A program made the position numbers and the translations under genes. Under the pieces are notes generated by a model, which was not told the origin of the DNA, did no database searches, and saw only the letters and a program-made list of their open reading frames with translations. Positions 1 to 5,984 of a stretch of DNA of 7,318 nucleotides are shown here, in pieces (position 1 is the first letter of the stretch; each line of letters begins with the position of its first letter). This DNA comes from Clostridiales bacterium (GTDB lineage Bacteria > Bacillota > Clostridia > Christensenellales > CAG-138), in assembly GCA_003486785.1 (NCBI GenBank), contig DNFZ01000066.1, positions 259 through 7,576 of the forward strand, read 5' to 3'.

Positions 1-1099
1 TCATCTGCTTGGCAAAGCCGAGTTTCTTTACCGCAGACGCAGAATCGCCGCCGCCGATGATCGTCGTGCCCTTGCACTCCGCGCATGCCTCGGCAACCGC
101 GCGCGTGCCCTCGGCAAACGCCGGCATCTCAAACACGCCCATCGGGCCATTCCAGATGACGGTCTTAGCCTCCAGAATCGTCTTTTTGTAAAGAGCGATG
201 GTTTCCGGTCCGATGTCGAGCCCCATCCACCCGTCCGGCATGCTGCAGGAGCCAACCGTCTTATGCTCCGCATCCGCAGCGTACGCTTTGGCTACTACAT
301 TGTCCACCGGTAGCAGGAAGTTCACGCCCTTGGCCTTGGCTTTGTCCATGATCTCTCTGGCGAGGTCGAGGCTGTCCACGTCGAGCAGCGACGTGCCGAT
401 CTCCAAACCTTCCGCTTTGAAGAAGGTATACGCCATCGCGCCGCCGATGATGAGCGAATCGCACTTGTCGAGCAGATTGGTGATCACGCCGATCTTGTCC
501 GAAACCTTGGCGCCGCCGAGAATTGCGACAAACGGGCGCTCCGGATCTTCCAGCGCTTTGCCCATGATGCCGAGCTCTTTCCCGATCAAAAAGCCTGCGA
601 CCGCGGGCAGATACGCGGCGACGCCCGCCGTAGAGGCATGCGCGCGGTGCACGGTGCCAAACGCGTCGGACACATAAAGATCCGCCAGGCTCGCGAGCTC
701 TTTTGCAAACGCAGGATCATTCTTTTCTTCTTCGGGGTGGAAGCGGACGTTTTCCAGCAGCACGATTTCGCCGTCCTTCATATCCGCAACAGCCGCTTTG
801 GCAGACTCGCCAATGACGTCGTCCGCCATCCAAATGCGTGTATCTGGTAAAATCTCGCTCAGCCGCTCACCGACGGGGGCAAGCGAAAACGCTGGCGTCA
901 CGCCCTTGGGGCGACCCAGGTGCGAGCAGAGAATGACTTTCGCTTTGTGATCGAGCAGGTACTGAATCGTGGGCATGGCTGCGACAATTCGCTTGTCATC
1001 CGCAACTTTCCCGTCCGTAGTGAGTGGTACGTTGAAATCCACGCGCACGAGCACCCGTTTGCCTGCTACTTCTACGTCCTCAACTGTCTTTTTTGCCAT
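1..1099 (-). CDS. pgk: Phosphoglycerate kinase, 3' end cut off by window edge
   Basis: Encodes the glycolytic enzyme that moves the acyl phosphate of 1,3-bisphosphoglycerate to ADP, giving ATP and 3-phosphoglycerate in the cytosol. The minus-strand frame from ATG at 1099 is open for 366 codons to the edge; full-length bacterial enzymes are about 390-400 residues, so roughly 30 C-terminal residues are missing. Family motifs appear in order: DFNVPL (residues 21-26), SHLGRPKG (59-66), FGTVHRAHAS (147-156), GGAKVSDKIGV (195-205), GWMGLDIGPET (290-300), WNGPMGVFE (316-324) and the nucleotide-loop IGGGDSASAV (348-357). The start is fixed by GGAGG at 1108-1112, eight bases upstream, and by the typical short lysine-rich N terminus. 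It has its own promoter (see 1144-1172) and is separated from the hydrolase gene upstream by 279 bases, so it probably heads a separate transcript. Identification is secure. Confidence 0.97.
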   Translation of the reverse strand, partial: MAKKTVEDVEVAGKRVLVRVDFNVPLTTDGKVADDKRIVAAMPTIQYLLDHKAKVILCSHLGRPKGVTPAFSLAPVGERLSEILPDTRIWMADDVIGESAKAAVADMKDGEIVLLENVRFHPEEEKNDPAFAKELASLADLYVSDAFGTVHRAHASTAGVAAYLPAVAGFLIGKELGIMGKALEDPERPFVAILGGAKVSDKIGVITNLLDKCDSLIIGGAMAYTFFKAEGLEIGTSLLDVDSLDLAREIMDKAKAKGVNFLLPVDNVVAKAYAADAEHKTVGSCSMPDGWMGLDIGPETIALYKKTILEAKTVIWNGPMGVFEMPAFAEGTRAVAEACAECKGTTIIGGGDSASAVKKLGFAKQM

Positions 1100-1143
1100 A
1101 GTTCTTTCCTCCATCTTTGTATTCAATCATTTTTTATCGATTT

Positions 1144-1172
1144 ATTATAGCACTCCTGTTCTCGTTTGAACA
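1144..1172 (-). promoter_or_regulatory. Candidate sigma-A promoter of pgk (extended -10)
   Basis: A perfect -10 hexamer TATAAT lies at 1149-1144, preceded by TGC, which makes it an extended -10. At 17-base spacing the -35 position (1172-1167) reads TGTTCA, a poor match to TTGACA; TTCAAA at 15-base spacing is slightly better in sequence but badly spaced. Predicted transcription would begin near 1137 and give a leader of about 38 bases before the pgk start, AT-rich and with the ribosome site at 1108-1112. The weak -35 together with a palindrome over it suggests regulated use; that is inference. Confidence 0.7.
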
Positions 1173-1175
1173 GGA
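1154..1175. promoter_or_regulatory. Perfect 8-bp-arm palindrome over the pgk -35 region (operator candidate)
   Basis: Arms TCCTGTTC and GAACAGGA are perfect inverted repeats separated by six bases. The element covers the -35 position and most of the promoter spacer, ending four bases before the -10 box on the downstream side. Because it lies upstream of the predicted start of transcription, it would act as a DNA site rather than an RNA hairpin, unless transcripts enter from upstream. I do not recognise the regulator; it does not fit the CggR, Rex or CcpA consensus as I know them. Confidence 0.55.
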
Positions 1176-1189
1176 AGGGACTGACAATT

Positions 1190-1325
1190 CGGAAACTTTT
1201 TCCGCGCGCAGGCACACGGAAAGCGGGCGGAACCGCGCGCAAGCGCGCGATATACCGCCGGATCTATACTTTAGGAGAGCTGCCCGCCTAACCAGGCGGG
1301 AAAGCCACCCTCATATACAATACCG
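1190..1325 (-). other. Intergenic stretch with successive inverted repeats, no recognised gene
   Basis: This GC-rich stretch follows the hydrolase stop codon in the direction of transcription. It contains at least three hairpin-forming units. The first has arms CCCGCCT and AGGCGGG with a four-base loop (1283-1300); its stem can be extended through GGCU/AGCU and AGGG/CUCCU, and then UAUA/UAUA, to about 1265-1316. The second has outer arms GGCGG/CCGCC (1255-1259 and 1226-1230) around a CG-only inner stem at 1234-1249. The third has CGGAAA/TTTCCG arms with a three-base loop at 1190-1204. None is followed by a clear run of T on the minus strand, so a standard intrinsic terminator is not evident, though one or more of these may end or protect the operon transcript. 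I matched it to no riboswitch or known small RNA. Confidence 0.4.
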
Positions 1326-1378
1326 TCTACGCCCATCAATCGAAAACGCATAGCCGTTGAGCCCGTGCCATATCGCTT

Positions 1379-2107
1379 CTAAATACAATACCGCCCTCGT
1401 TCTTTTACCACAACCGTGGAGGAAAAGTCAATCTCTTTTTTTACTTCCTCCTCGGTGTCGTACTTGCCCCACAAATGCGTCAAATATAGCGTCTTGACGC
1501 CCGCGTTTCTCGCCAGAACGCAAGCTTCCTTCACGTTCATGTGCGGGCCGGTCTGGCTCGCGTTTACAAAACACGCATCCGCGAGCAGCGCGTCCGCACC
1601 CATCGGCCCCTTTTCCATGCCGGGATACGGCTTGGTATCCCCCGTATAGAAGAGCGCCGCGCCGTCAGCACCGGTTATGCGCATGCCATTTGTCGGCACG
1701 GGGTGCGCCATCGGCGTAAAGGCAAAGTGCAGCGTGCCGATCAGGATTTCGTCCCCGCCCTTGATGGTGCGCTGCGCAAAGAGCGCGCCGGTGGTGATTG
1801 CTTTGCGCGTATCAAAGGGCTCTGCGGGCGTATAGAGCGGCACCTGCCGCTTCTCTTCCCCTTCGCGCACATCCTGCTGATCGAGCGCATAGCGCATCAC
1901 AAACAGGTCGGAGCAATGGTCAAAATGCAGGTGGGAGATCACGATTGCGTCCAGATGCGCGGGATGAGTGTACTCCATCAAGCGGGAGAGCACGCCGCTG
2001 CCGCAGTCGAGCAAAACGCGCGTATCGCCGTCCTCGATCAGATAGCCGCTGCATGCGCCGCCCGGGCGCGGGTAAGGGCCGTGACGACCCAGCACGGTTA
2101 GAAACAT
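1379..2107 (-). CDS. YhfI-like metallo-beta-lactamase-fold hydrolase
   Basis: A 242-residue cytosolic protein of the MBL-fold superfamily, closest in look to the Bacillus YhfI/RNase Z-like branch. The N terminus has LGRHGPYPRPGGACSGYL (residues 6-23), typical of that branch, and LLDCGSGVLSRL (32-43). The dinuclear zinc motif is complete: HLHFDH gives H59, H61, D63 and H64, with further ligands H135, D157 (in YTGDT) and H211 (in LTHLWG). Relatives hydrolyse phosphodiesters or act on RNA, but the substrate of this branch is not settled and I assign none. ATG at 2107 is supported by GGAGG at 2114-2118 with six bases spacing; the stop is TAG at 1379-1381. It follows the S-component gene by 18 bases, so the two are almost certainly co-transcribed. 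The frame stays open for 35 codons after the TAG (see findings). Confidence 0.9.
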   Translation of the reverse strand: MFLTVLGRHGPYPRPGGACSGYLIEDGDTRVLLDCGSGVLSRLMEYTHPAHLDAIVISHLHFDHCSDLFVMRYALDQQDVREGEEKRQVPLYTPAEPFDTRKAITTGALFAQRTIKGGDEILIGTLHFAFTPMAHPVPTNGMRITGADGAALFYTGDTKPYPGMEKGPMGADALLADACFVNASQTGPHMNVKEACVLARNAGVKTLYLTHLWGKYDTEEEVKKEIDFSSTVVVKERGRYCI

Positions 2108-2125
2108 GTTCTCCCTCCGTCTCTG

Positions 2126-2674
2126 TCAATCGATCGGCCGGCGAATTTGAAGCATATGCTCCGGGCGCATGACCGGCATGTATCGCAGCACCACCGCACC
2201 CAGCACCGCGCAGACAACGCCCTGCAGCAGCTGCAGAAGTGCTGTGATGCCCACAACTGCAAACTCGCGGATGATAACAAGATCGTAGACTAGAAACAGC
2301 CCCAGCATTATCGCCTCCGTCATGCCGGCAACAACAAAGCTCTTTTTCCAGTTGTCGCATTTGGCTGCAAAAGCAAGCACAAACAGCGCCATCAAACTTC
2401 CGATTATGATGTTGCCGAGAATGAAGTTCTTGCTCCCCGTCACGATATCCCCAAGCACCATGCCAAACACCGGCGCTATGATCCCCCACGGCGACCCCAG
2501 CGCCATAACGGAAACGAAGATGCCCACATCCTGCAGAGATGCATAGGGCTTCACGTCGCCCAGTACAGAGGTAGTCGCCTCAGCTTGAATGCGTATGATC
2601 GACAGGATGAAGGTGCCCACTGCGCACAGAAGAACGGTAATCAACAGCCGCTGATCGATCTTCTTCCAATTCAT
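2126..2674 (-). CDS. ECF transporter S component-like membrane protein, substrate unknown
   Basis: A 182-residue, strongly hydrophobic protein with about five to six membrane segments (roughly residues 9-28, 48-78 possibly as two, 83-104, 112-136 and 137-165). The size and the central pattern of DVGIFVSVMALGSPWGIIAP then GMVLGDIVTG and a FILGNIIIGSLMAL helix match substrate-capture (S) subunits of energy-coupling factor vitamin transporters, most like the PF07155/HmpT-type group. Such subunits bind a vitamin or its precursor and dock on a shared EcfA-EcfA'-EcfT module; no such module genes are in the window, so it would use one encoded elsewhere. I see no residue pattern that fixes the ligand, and no riboswitch stands before it. 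ATG at 2674 has AGGAGG at 2682-2687 with seven bases spacing. It lies 42 bases after the coiled-coil gene and 18 bases before the hydrolase gene. The family call is from overall pattern, not a search. Confidence 0.7.
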   Translation of the reverse strand: MNWKKIDQRLLITVLLCAVGTFILSIIRIQAEATTSVLGDVKPYASLQDVGIFVSVMALGSPWGIIAPVFGMVLGDIVTGSKNFILGNIIIGSLMALFVLAFAAKCDNWKKSFVVAGMTEAIMLGLFLVYDLVIIREFAVVGITALLQLLQGVVCAVLGAVVLRYMPVMRPEHMLQIRRPID

Positions 2675-2716
2675 TTTCAGTCCTCCTAAAAAAGCAAGTT
2701 GGGGCCTGTCCGCGCG

Positions 2717-3523
2717 CTACTCGCCGGAGTTGATGATCTCTTCGAGCAAATCGTCCAGCGAAATCTCTTCGTTTTGATTGGACTGACCGACATACCGGGA
2801 AACAGTCGGCAACTCCTCCATCTCGGGTTCGGGGTCCGGCTCCCATTCGCGGATTTCGCCATAGTCGCTATAGCGGCGCGGTGCGGGTGCGGGTTCCTCC
2901 TGCGTCGCATCCATAGAAAAGAGTGCCCCCTCCGCTTGTGGCTCAATCGCGCTGGTAAACGCCTCCTGCGCCCATGCCTGCTCGGAATACGGTTCCGCTG
3001 CGGTTTCGGCTTGCTGATCGCTTGTTTGATCGGCGGATTGTGCTGCGCTGCCCGCAGCGGGCATATATGCGTTGACCTCGGTCAGATACGCGTCAAACGC
3101 TTGCTCCATATCTCCGGCGCGAGCCTGCTCTCCGTCCGCGTCCGTCTGCGCGAAGCGCTCCTCCCGCGCCTCGGTCTCGCCAAACAGCGCACCCTCCGCC
3201 TGCGGCTCCAGCGCGCTGGTAAACGCGTCTTTGGCCCATGCCTGCTCGGAGTACGGCTCCGGCATTGTCGCAGCGTGCTGAGCGGTTGCCGCTGAAGCAG
3301 GCTCTGTTGCCATGCTTGTGGCGGCTGTGTTTGAGATAATCTGCGTCAGATAATCGTCAACCTCTTCTTCGGCATCCAGCGCGGAGATGTGTTTCTCGTC
3401 CATATCCGTCTGCACGATGGTCGCCTCCTGCGCCTCCAAATCGCCAAACAGCGTTCCCTCCGCCTGCGGCTCCAGCGCGCTGGTAAACGCATCCTGCGCC
3501 CACGCCTGCGCGGAATACGGCTC
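2717..3523 (-). repeat. Three 88-residue (264-bp) repeat units in the coiled-coil protein tail
   Basis: Units start at residues 447, 535 and 623 (bases 3523, 3259 and 2995), exactly 264 bp apart; the third runs to the stop. Each opens with EPYS, then two variable residues, AW, and AFTSALEPQAEG followed by a G/S-rich turn. The first two also share a second box near unit residue 55, VDDYLTQI or FDAYLTEV, and the third ends in the comparable LDDLLEEI. A degenerate first copy of the EPYS box lies at residue 314 (3842-3922), with AIDALLNG about 53 residues later. The precise spacing indicates past tandem duplication of the coding DNA, with divergence of the linker between boxes. Confidence 0.9.
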
Positions 3524-4861
3524 AGGCGCGTCTGCTTCCTGTTTCGGGGCGCTCGGTGTCATCTTAGCAGGGTCAAGCCGCGCTTCGTCCTGCGCGCCAT
3601 CCGCGCTCTGCTCGAGGGTTTCTTCATAATATGCGTCAAACGCGCGCACCGCTTCATCCGTCGGCTCTACGGTAAGTCCCCCGTCCGCGTGCGCGGTTGC
3701 GGCCGGTATCTCCTCCATAGGCGCTGCTGTGTCACAATCCGCCCCGTTCAGCAGCGCGTCAATCGCGCTCTCGGCATCGGCTTTTGTCACATTGCAATCA
3801 TCGTCATGAACGGTGTAATCACTCTTAACAAACGCGTCGTCAAACGCTTTTGTAAACTCCGCCTGCGGTTCGCTCTCGCTCCGCATCGCCTCGCTCATCC
3901 ACGCCGCCTGAGAATACGGCTCCGTCTCCGTGGGCTGCGATGCTTCCTCCCCGAAGATTTCTTCATCTCCTAATCGTTCTTCGTTCCCGATAGCTTCTTC
4001 GTTCCCGATAGTTTCTTCGTTCCCGATAGTTTCTTCGTTCCCGACAGCTTTATCGTTTTCCAGCGCTGTTGCCTCATCCGTCCACACGTCAGGCAAACGC
4101 TCCTCCGGCAGCGCAGCCAGCGGCGTATCAAAATTTTGCGCGTCCGCTTCATCTTGCTGCTCGGAATGACTCGGTATCTGTTTTTCAGACATGCCGGCTT
4201 CCGCCCGGTCTTCCGGAAGCGGTCGGTTTTGAATCCGGTAGATGTTCCGCATCAGAAGCGCCGGATTCTCGCTTGCGTCCGGCAGCGCGGCATCGTTGAG
4301 GGCGCCCACGGATTTATAGAATGTGTTGCCGTCCAGCTGGGTTTCAGTCGTATCTATTCTGCGATCCTTCACAAACTCGGCAAATCGCGCTGCGGTGGTT
4401 TCAAGCTCGCTGGCGTTTTGCGCAAGCATGGCGTTGAAGGAATCCACCATCTCCTCATATTCGCGCTTGATGATCTCCGCATCGCGCAGCATCCGCTCGC
4501 TGTCCGCCTTTACCGTCGCCGTCAGCTCAATTGCGCTGCGTTCCGCTTCGAGCTTGAGCTCTTTTGCGGCTGCGATCGCGTCGGCAAGCAGTGCCTCCGC
4601 TTCGTCTCTCGCGTTGTGGCGTGCCTGCTCGGCTTCTTTTAGTATCGCTTCCGCTCCCGCTTTGATTCGCTCGCCCTCCGCTTGTGCCTCTTGCAGTGCC
4701 TTGGCTGCCTTATCTTTGCCGGTTTGCAGCGCGTCAAATACCGACTGCTCGCGCGCGCGGTAGCCTTCCACCAGCTGATCCATGGTGTCGATGCGCGTTT
4801 CGAGCAAGGCAATGCGCTCAAATCGCTCTTCCAGGAGGAGCTTCATCTCTCTTCGTCTCAT
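2717..4861 (-). CDS. DivIVA-like coiled-coil protein with long acidic repeat tail, function unknown
   Basis: A 714-residue protein without signal peptide or membrane segment. Residues about 6-168 are a charged, alanine-rich heptad-like coiled coil (runs such as KAAKALQEAQAEGERIKAGA) resembling the later coils of DivIVA/GpsB-type proteins or an F0 b-subunit stalk, but lacking the N-terminal DivIVA membrane-binding head. Residues 169-230 form a linker with a short conserved-looking NIYRIQNRPLP segment. The rest (231-714) is acidic, Ala/Glu/Gln/Pro-rich and probably disordered. It holds a GNEETI-type six-residue repeat (about 274-303), four copies of an EPYS box (314, 447, 535, 623), and a hydrophobic-acidic SLDDLLEEII tail. 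ATG at 4861 overlaps the ruvB stop as ATGA and has GGAGG seven bases upstream, favouring it over M6 at 4846. A scaffold role is inference; the ruv link could be only operon position. Confidence 0.88.
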   Translation of the reverse strand: MRRREMKLLLEERFERIALLETRIDTMDQLVEGYRAREQSVFDALQTGKDKAAKALQEAQAEGERIKAGAEAILKEAEQARHNARDEAEALLADAIAAAKELKLEAERSAIELTATVKADSERMLRDAEIIKREYEEMVDSFNAMLAQNASELETTAARFAEFVKDRRIDTTETQLDGNTFYKSVGALNDAALPDASENPALLMRNIYRIQNRPLPEDRAEAGMSEKQIPSHSEQQDEADAQNFDTPLAALPEERLPDVWTDEATALENDKAVGNEETIGNEETIGNEEAIGNEERLGDEEIFGEEASQPTETEPYSQAAWMSEAMRSESEPQAEFTKAFDDAFVKSDYTVHDDDCNVTKADAESAIDALLNGADCDTAAPMEEIPAATAHADGGLTVEPTDEAVRAFDAYYEETLEQSADGAQDEARLDPAKMTPSAPKQEADAPEPYSAQAWAQDAFTSALEPQAEGTLFGDLEAQEATIVQTDMDEKHISALDAEEEVDDYLTQIISNTAATSMATEPASAATAQHAATMPEPYSEQAWAKDAFTSALEPQAEGALFGETEAREERFAQTDADGEQARAGDMEQAFDAYLTEVNAYMPAAGSAAQSADQTSDQQAETAAEPYSEQAWAQEAFTSAIEPQAEGALFSMDATQEEPAPAPRRYSDYGEIREWEPDPEPEMEELPTVSRYVGQSNQNEEISLDDLLEEIINSGE
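3963..4052 (-). repeat. 18-bp in-frame minisatellite, five copies
   Basis: Units begin at 3963, 3981, 3999, 4017 and 4035. The copies at 3999 and 4017 are identical (TCGTTCCCGATAGTTTCT on the plus strand), the one at 3981 differs by one base, the one at 4035 by a few, and the one at 3963 is degenerate. In the minus-strand frame each unit encodes a six-residue GNEETI-like block. The units are visibly richer in A/T than the coding DNA around them. Near-identical copies point to recent slippage or unequal exchange; copy number may vary between strains. Confidence 0.93.
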
Positions 4862-5883
4862 TCTTCAACCTCCAGTCTCAGCTGCTGCGTGTCGCCCGGG
4901 TATCCCATATGCGCATATCCGGCGGGCATGACGATTCTCCCGCGCGGCGTCCGCGCAATAAACCCGAGTCGCAGCAGATAGGGTTCATAAACGTCCTCTA
5001 TCGTGGTAGCGTCCTCGCCTGTAGCGGCCGCTATCGTATCCAGCCCAACGGGTTTGCCGCAAAACTTCTCGATCATGGTCTGCAGCATGCTCCTGTCTAC
5101 CGCGTCAAGACCCAGCTCGTCTACGCCGAGCATGTCCAGCCCCTCTTTGGCAGACGTAAGATCGATTGAGCCGTCCTTGCGCACCTCCGCATAGTCGCGA
5201 ATCCGCTTGAGCAGGCGGTTTGCAACGCGCGGGGTTCCGCGCGCTCGCGTACCGATCTCCACAGCGCCTTCCTCGGTAATGCGTATGCCGAGGATGCGCG
5301 CGCTGCGCACGATAATCTCCTGCAACGACTCCACGTCATACATGGCAAGCTGCTCTTTGATGCCAAAGCGATCCCGCAGGGGGGAAGTCAACAGCCCCAT
5401 CCGCGTGGTTGCACCAACAAGCGTAAACTTCGGCAGATCCAGCCGGATGCTTCGCGCGGAAGGGCCTTTTCCGATGATGATATCCAGCGCGAAATCTTCC
5501 ATCGCCGGATACAGCACCTCTTCTACATTCGCGTTGAGGCGGTGAATTTCGTCGATAAACAACACATCGCCCGGCGCTAGATTGGTCAAGAGCGCTGCAA
5601 GATCGCCCGCGTGCGTGATGGCAGGCCCGCTTGTAACGCGCAGAGATACGCCCATCTCGTTGGCAACGATGCCCGCAAGCGTTGTCTTGCCCAGCCCCGG
5701 CGGCCCGTAGAACAGCGAATGATCCAGCGGCTCGCCGCGCTTGAGTGCCGCGTCGATATAGATGCGCATGTGATCCTTCACCGCGAATTGTCCGATGTAT
5801 TCCGCAAGTAAACGCGGGCGAAGGGAGTATTCGGTTTTTGCTTCGTCCTCGCGCATTGAGGAGCTGATCAGGCGTTCTTCCAT
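4858..5883 (-). CDS. ruvB: Holliday junction branch-migration ATPase RuvB
   Basis: The 341-residue AAA+ motor forms hexameric rings on DNA and, docked on RuvA, drives branch migration of Holliday junctions during recombinational repair. The protein shows the N-terminal LRPRLLAEYIGQ (residues 21-32), Walker A GPPGLGKT (60-67), Walker B FIDEIH (109-114), sensor 1 GATTR (157-161), the SPLRDRFG arginine-finger segment (167-174), sensor 2 GTPRVANRLLKR (216-227), and a C-terminal winged-helix DNA-binding domain (about 260-335, with YEPYLLRLGFIARTPRGR). Length is normal. ATG at 5883 has AGGA five bases upstream. It follows ruvA after 90 bases that contain a 48-bp tandem duplication, and its stop overlaps the next gene's ATG. 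Intact and confidently identified. Confidence 0.98.
   Translation of the reverse strand: MEERLISSSMREDEAKTEYSLRPRLLAEYIGQFAVKDHMRIYIDAALKRGEPLDHSLFYGPPGLGKTTLAGIVANEMGVSLRVTSGPAITHAGDLAALLTNLAPGDVLFIDEIHRLNANVEEVLYPAMEDFALDIIIGKGPSARSIRLDLPKFTLVGATTRMGLLTSPLRDRFGIKEQLAMYDVESLQEIIVRSARILGIRITEEGAVEIGTRARGTPRVANRLLKRIRDYAEVRKDGSIDLTSAKEGLDMLGVDELGLDAVDRSMLQTMIEKFCGKPVGLDTIAAATGEDATTIEDVYEPYLLRLGFIARTPRGRIVMPAGYAHMGYPGDTQQLRLEVEE
4869..4873 (-). promoter_or_regulatory. Ribosome binding site inside the ruvB end, for the coiled-coil gene
   Basis: GGAGG lies within the last codons of ruvB, seven bases before the ATG at 4861 that overlaps the ruvB stop (ATGA). It selects that start over the methionine five codons later and implies coupled translation: ribosomes finishing ruvB can restart on the coiled-coil gene. 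Confidence 0.8.
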
Positions 5884-5888
5884 GTTTG

Positions 5889-5984
5889 TCCTATCTGAAT
5901 GATCATCTTTTCACGCCGTCGCGCTTTATTTCGCCGTCCTGTCTGTATGATCGTCTTTCCGTACCGTCGCGCTTCATTTCGCCA
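5889..5984 (-). repeat. 48-bp tandem duplication across the ruvA-ruvB junction
   Basis: Bases 5889-5936 and 5937-5984 align without gaps, with 39 of 48 positions identical by my count; the start of a third copy (TCCTGCG) follows at 5985. The copy at 5937-5984 contains the last three ruvA codons and its TGA stop; the copy at 5889-5936 repeats that stretch as non-coding DNA (the ATG codon becomes ACG, the stop becomes TAA). Both copies also contain an AGGAC stretch, and in the ruvB-proximal copy this is the ruvB ribosome site. It therefore seems that the 3' end of ruvA plus the ruvB leader was duplicated once and has drifted. Confidence 0.85.

Noticed and set aside
1154..1175. CcpA cre site at the pgk promoter
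   Set aside because: A CG stands near the middle, but the arms and the 16-base TG...CA span do not fit the 14-base cre consensus.
1541..2172. Plus-strand frames of 124-186 codons opposite the hydrolase gene
   Set aside because: The minus strand has all zinc ligands of a known fold and good ribosome sites; the plus-strand products are Arg/Ala-rich with no recognisable motif.
2675..2716. Terminator between the coiled-coil and S-component genes
   Set aside because: There is a run of six T on the minus strand, but no stable stem directly before it, and the run leads straight into the next gene's ribosome site.
2699..3973. Long plus-strand open frames (2699-3295 and 3389-3973) opposite the coiled-coil gene
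   Set aside because: They are antisense shadows of an Ala/Glu-rich, GC-biased minus-strand gene. Their products are Arg/Leu/Cys-rich without domains, and they mirror the repeats of the real gene.
3963..4052. Short regular repeats as a CRISPR array
   Set aside because: The 18-bp units abut with no spacers, stay in frame and encode GNEETI blocks of a protein; no cas genes are present.
4846..4861. Start of the coiled-coil protein at the sixth codon (ATG 4846)
   Set aside because: GGAGG is seven bases from the first ATG and too far from the second; the ATGA overlap with ruvB also favours the first.
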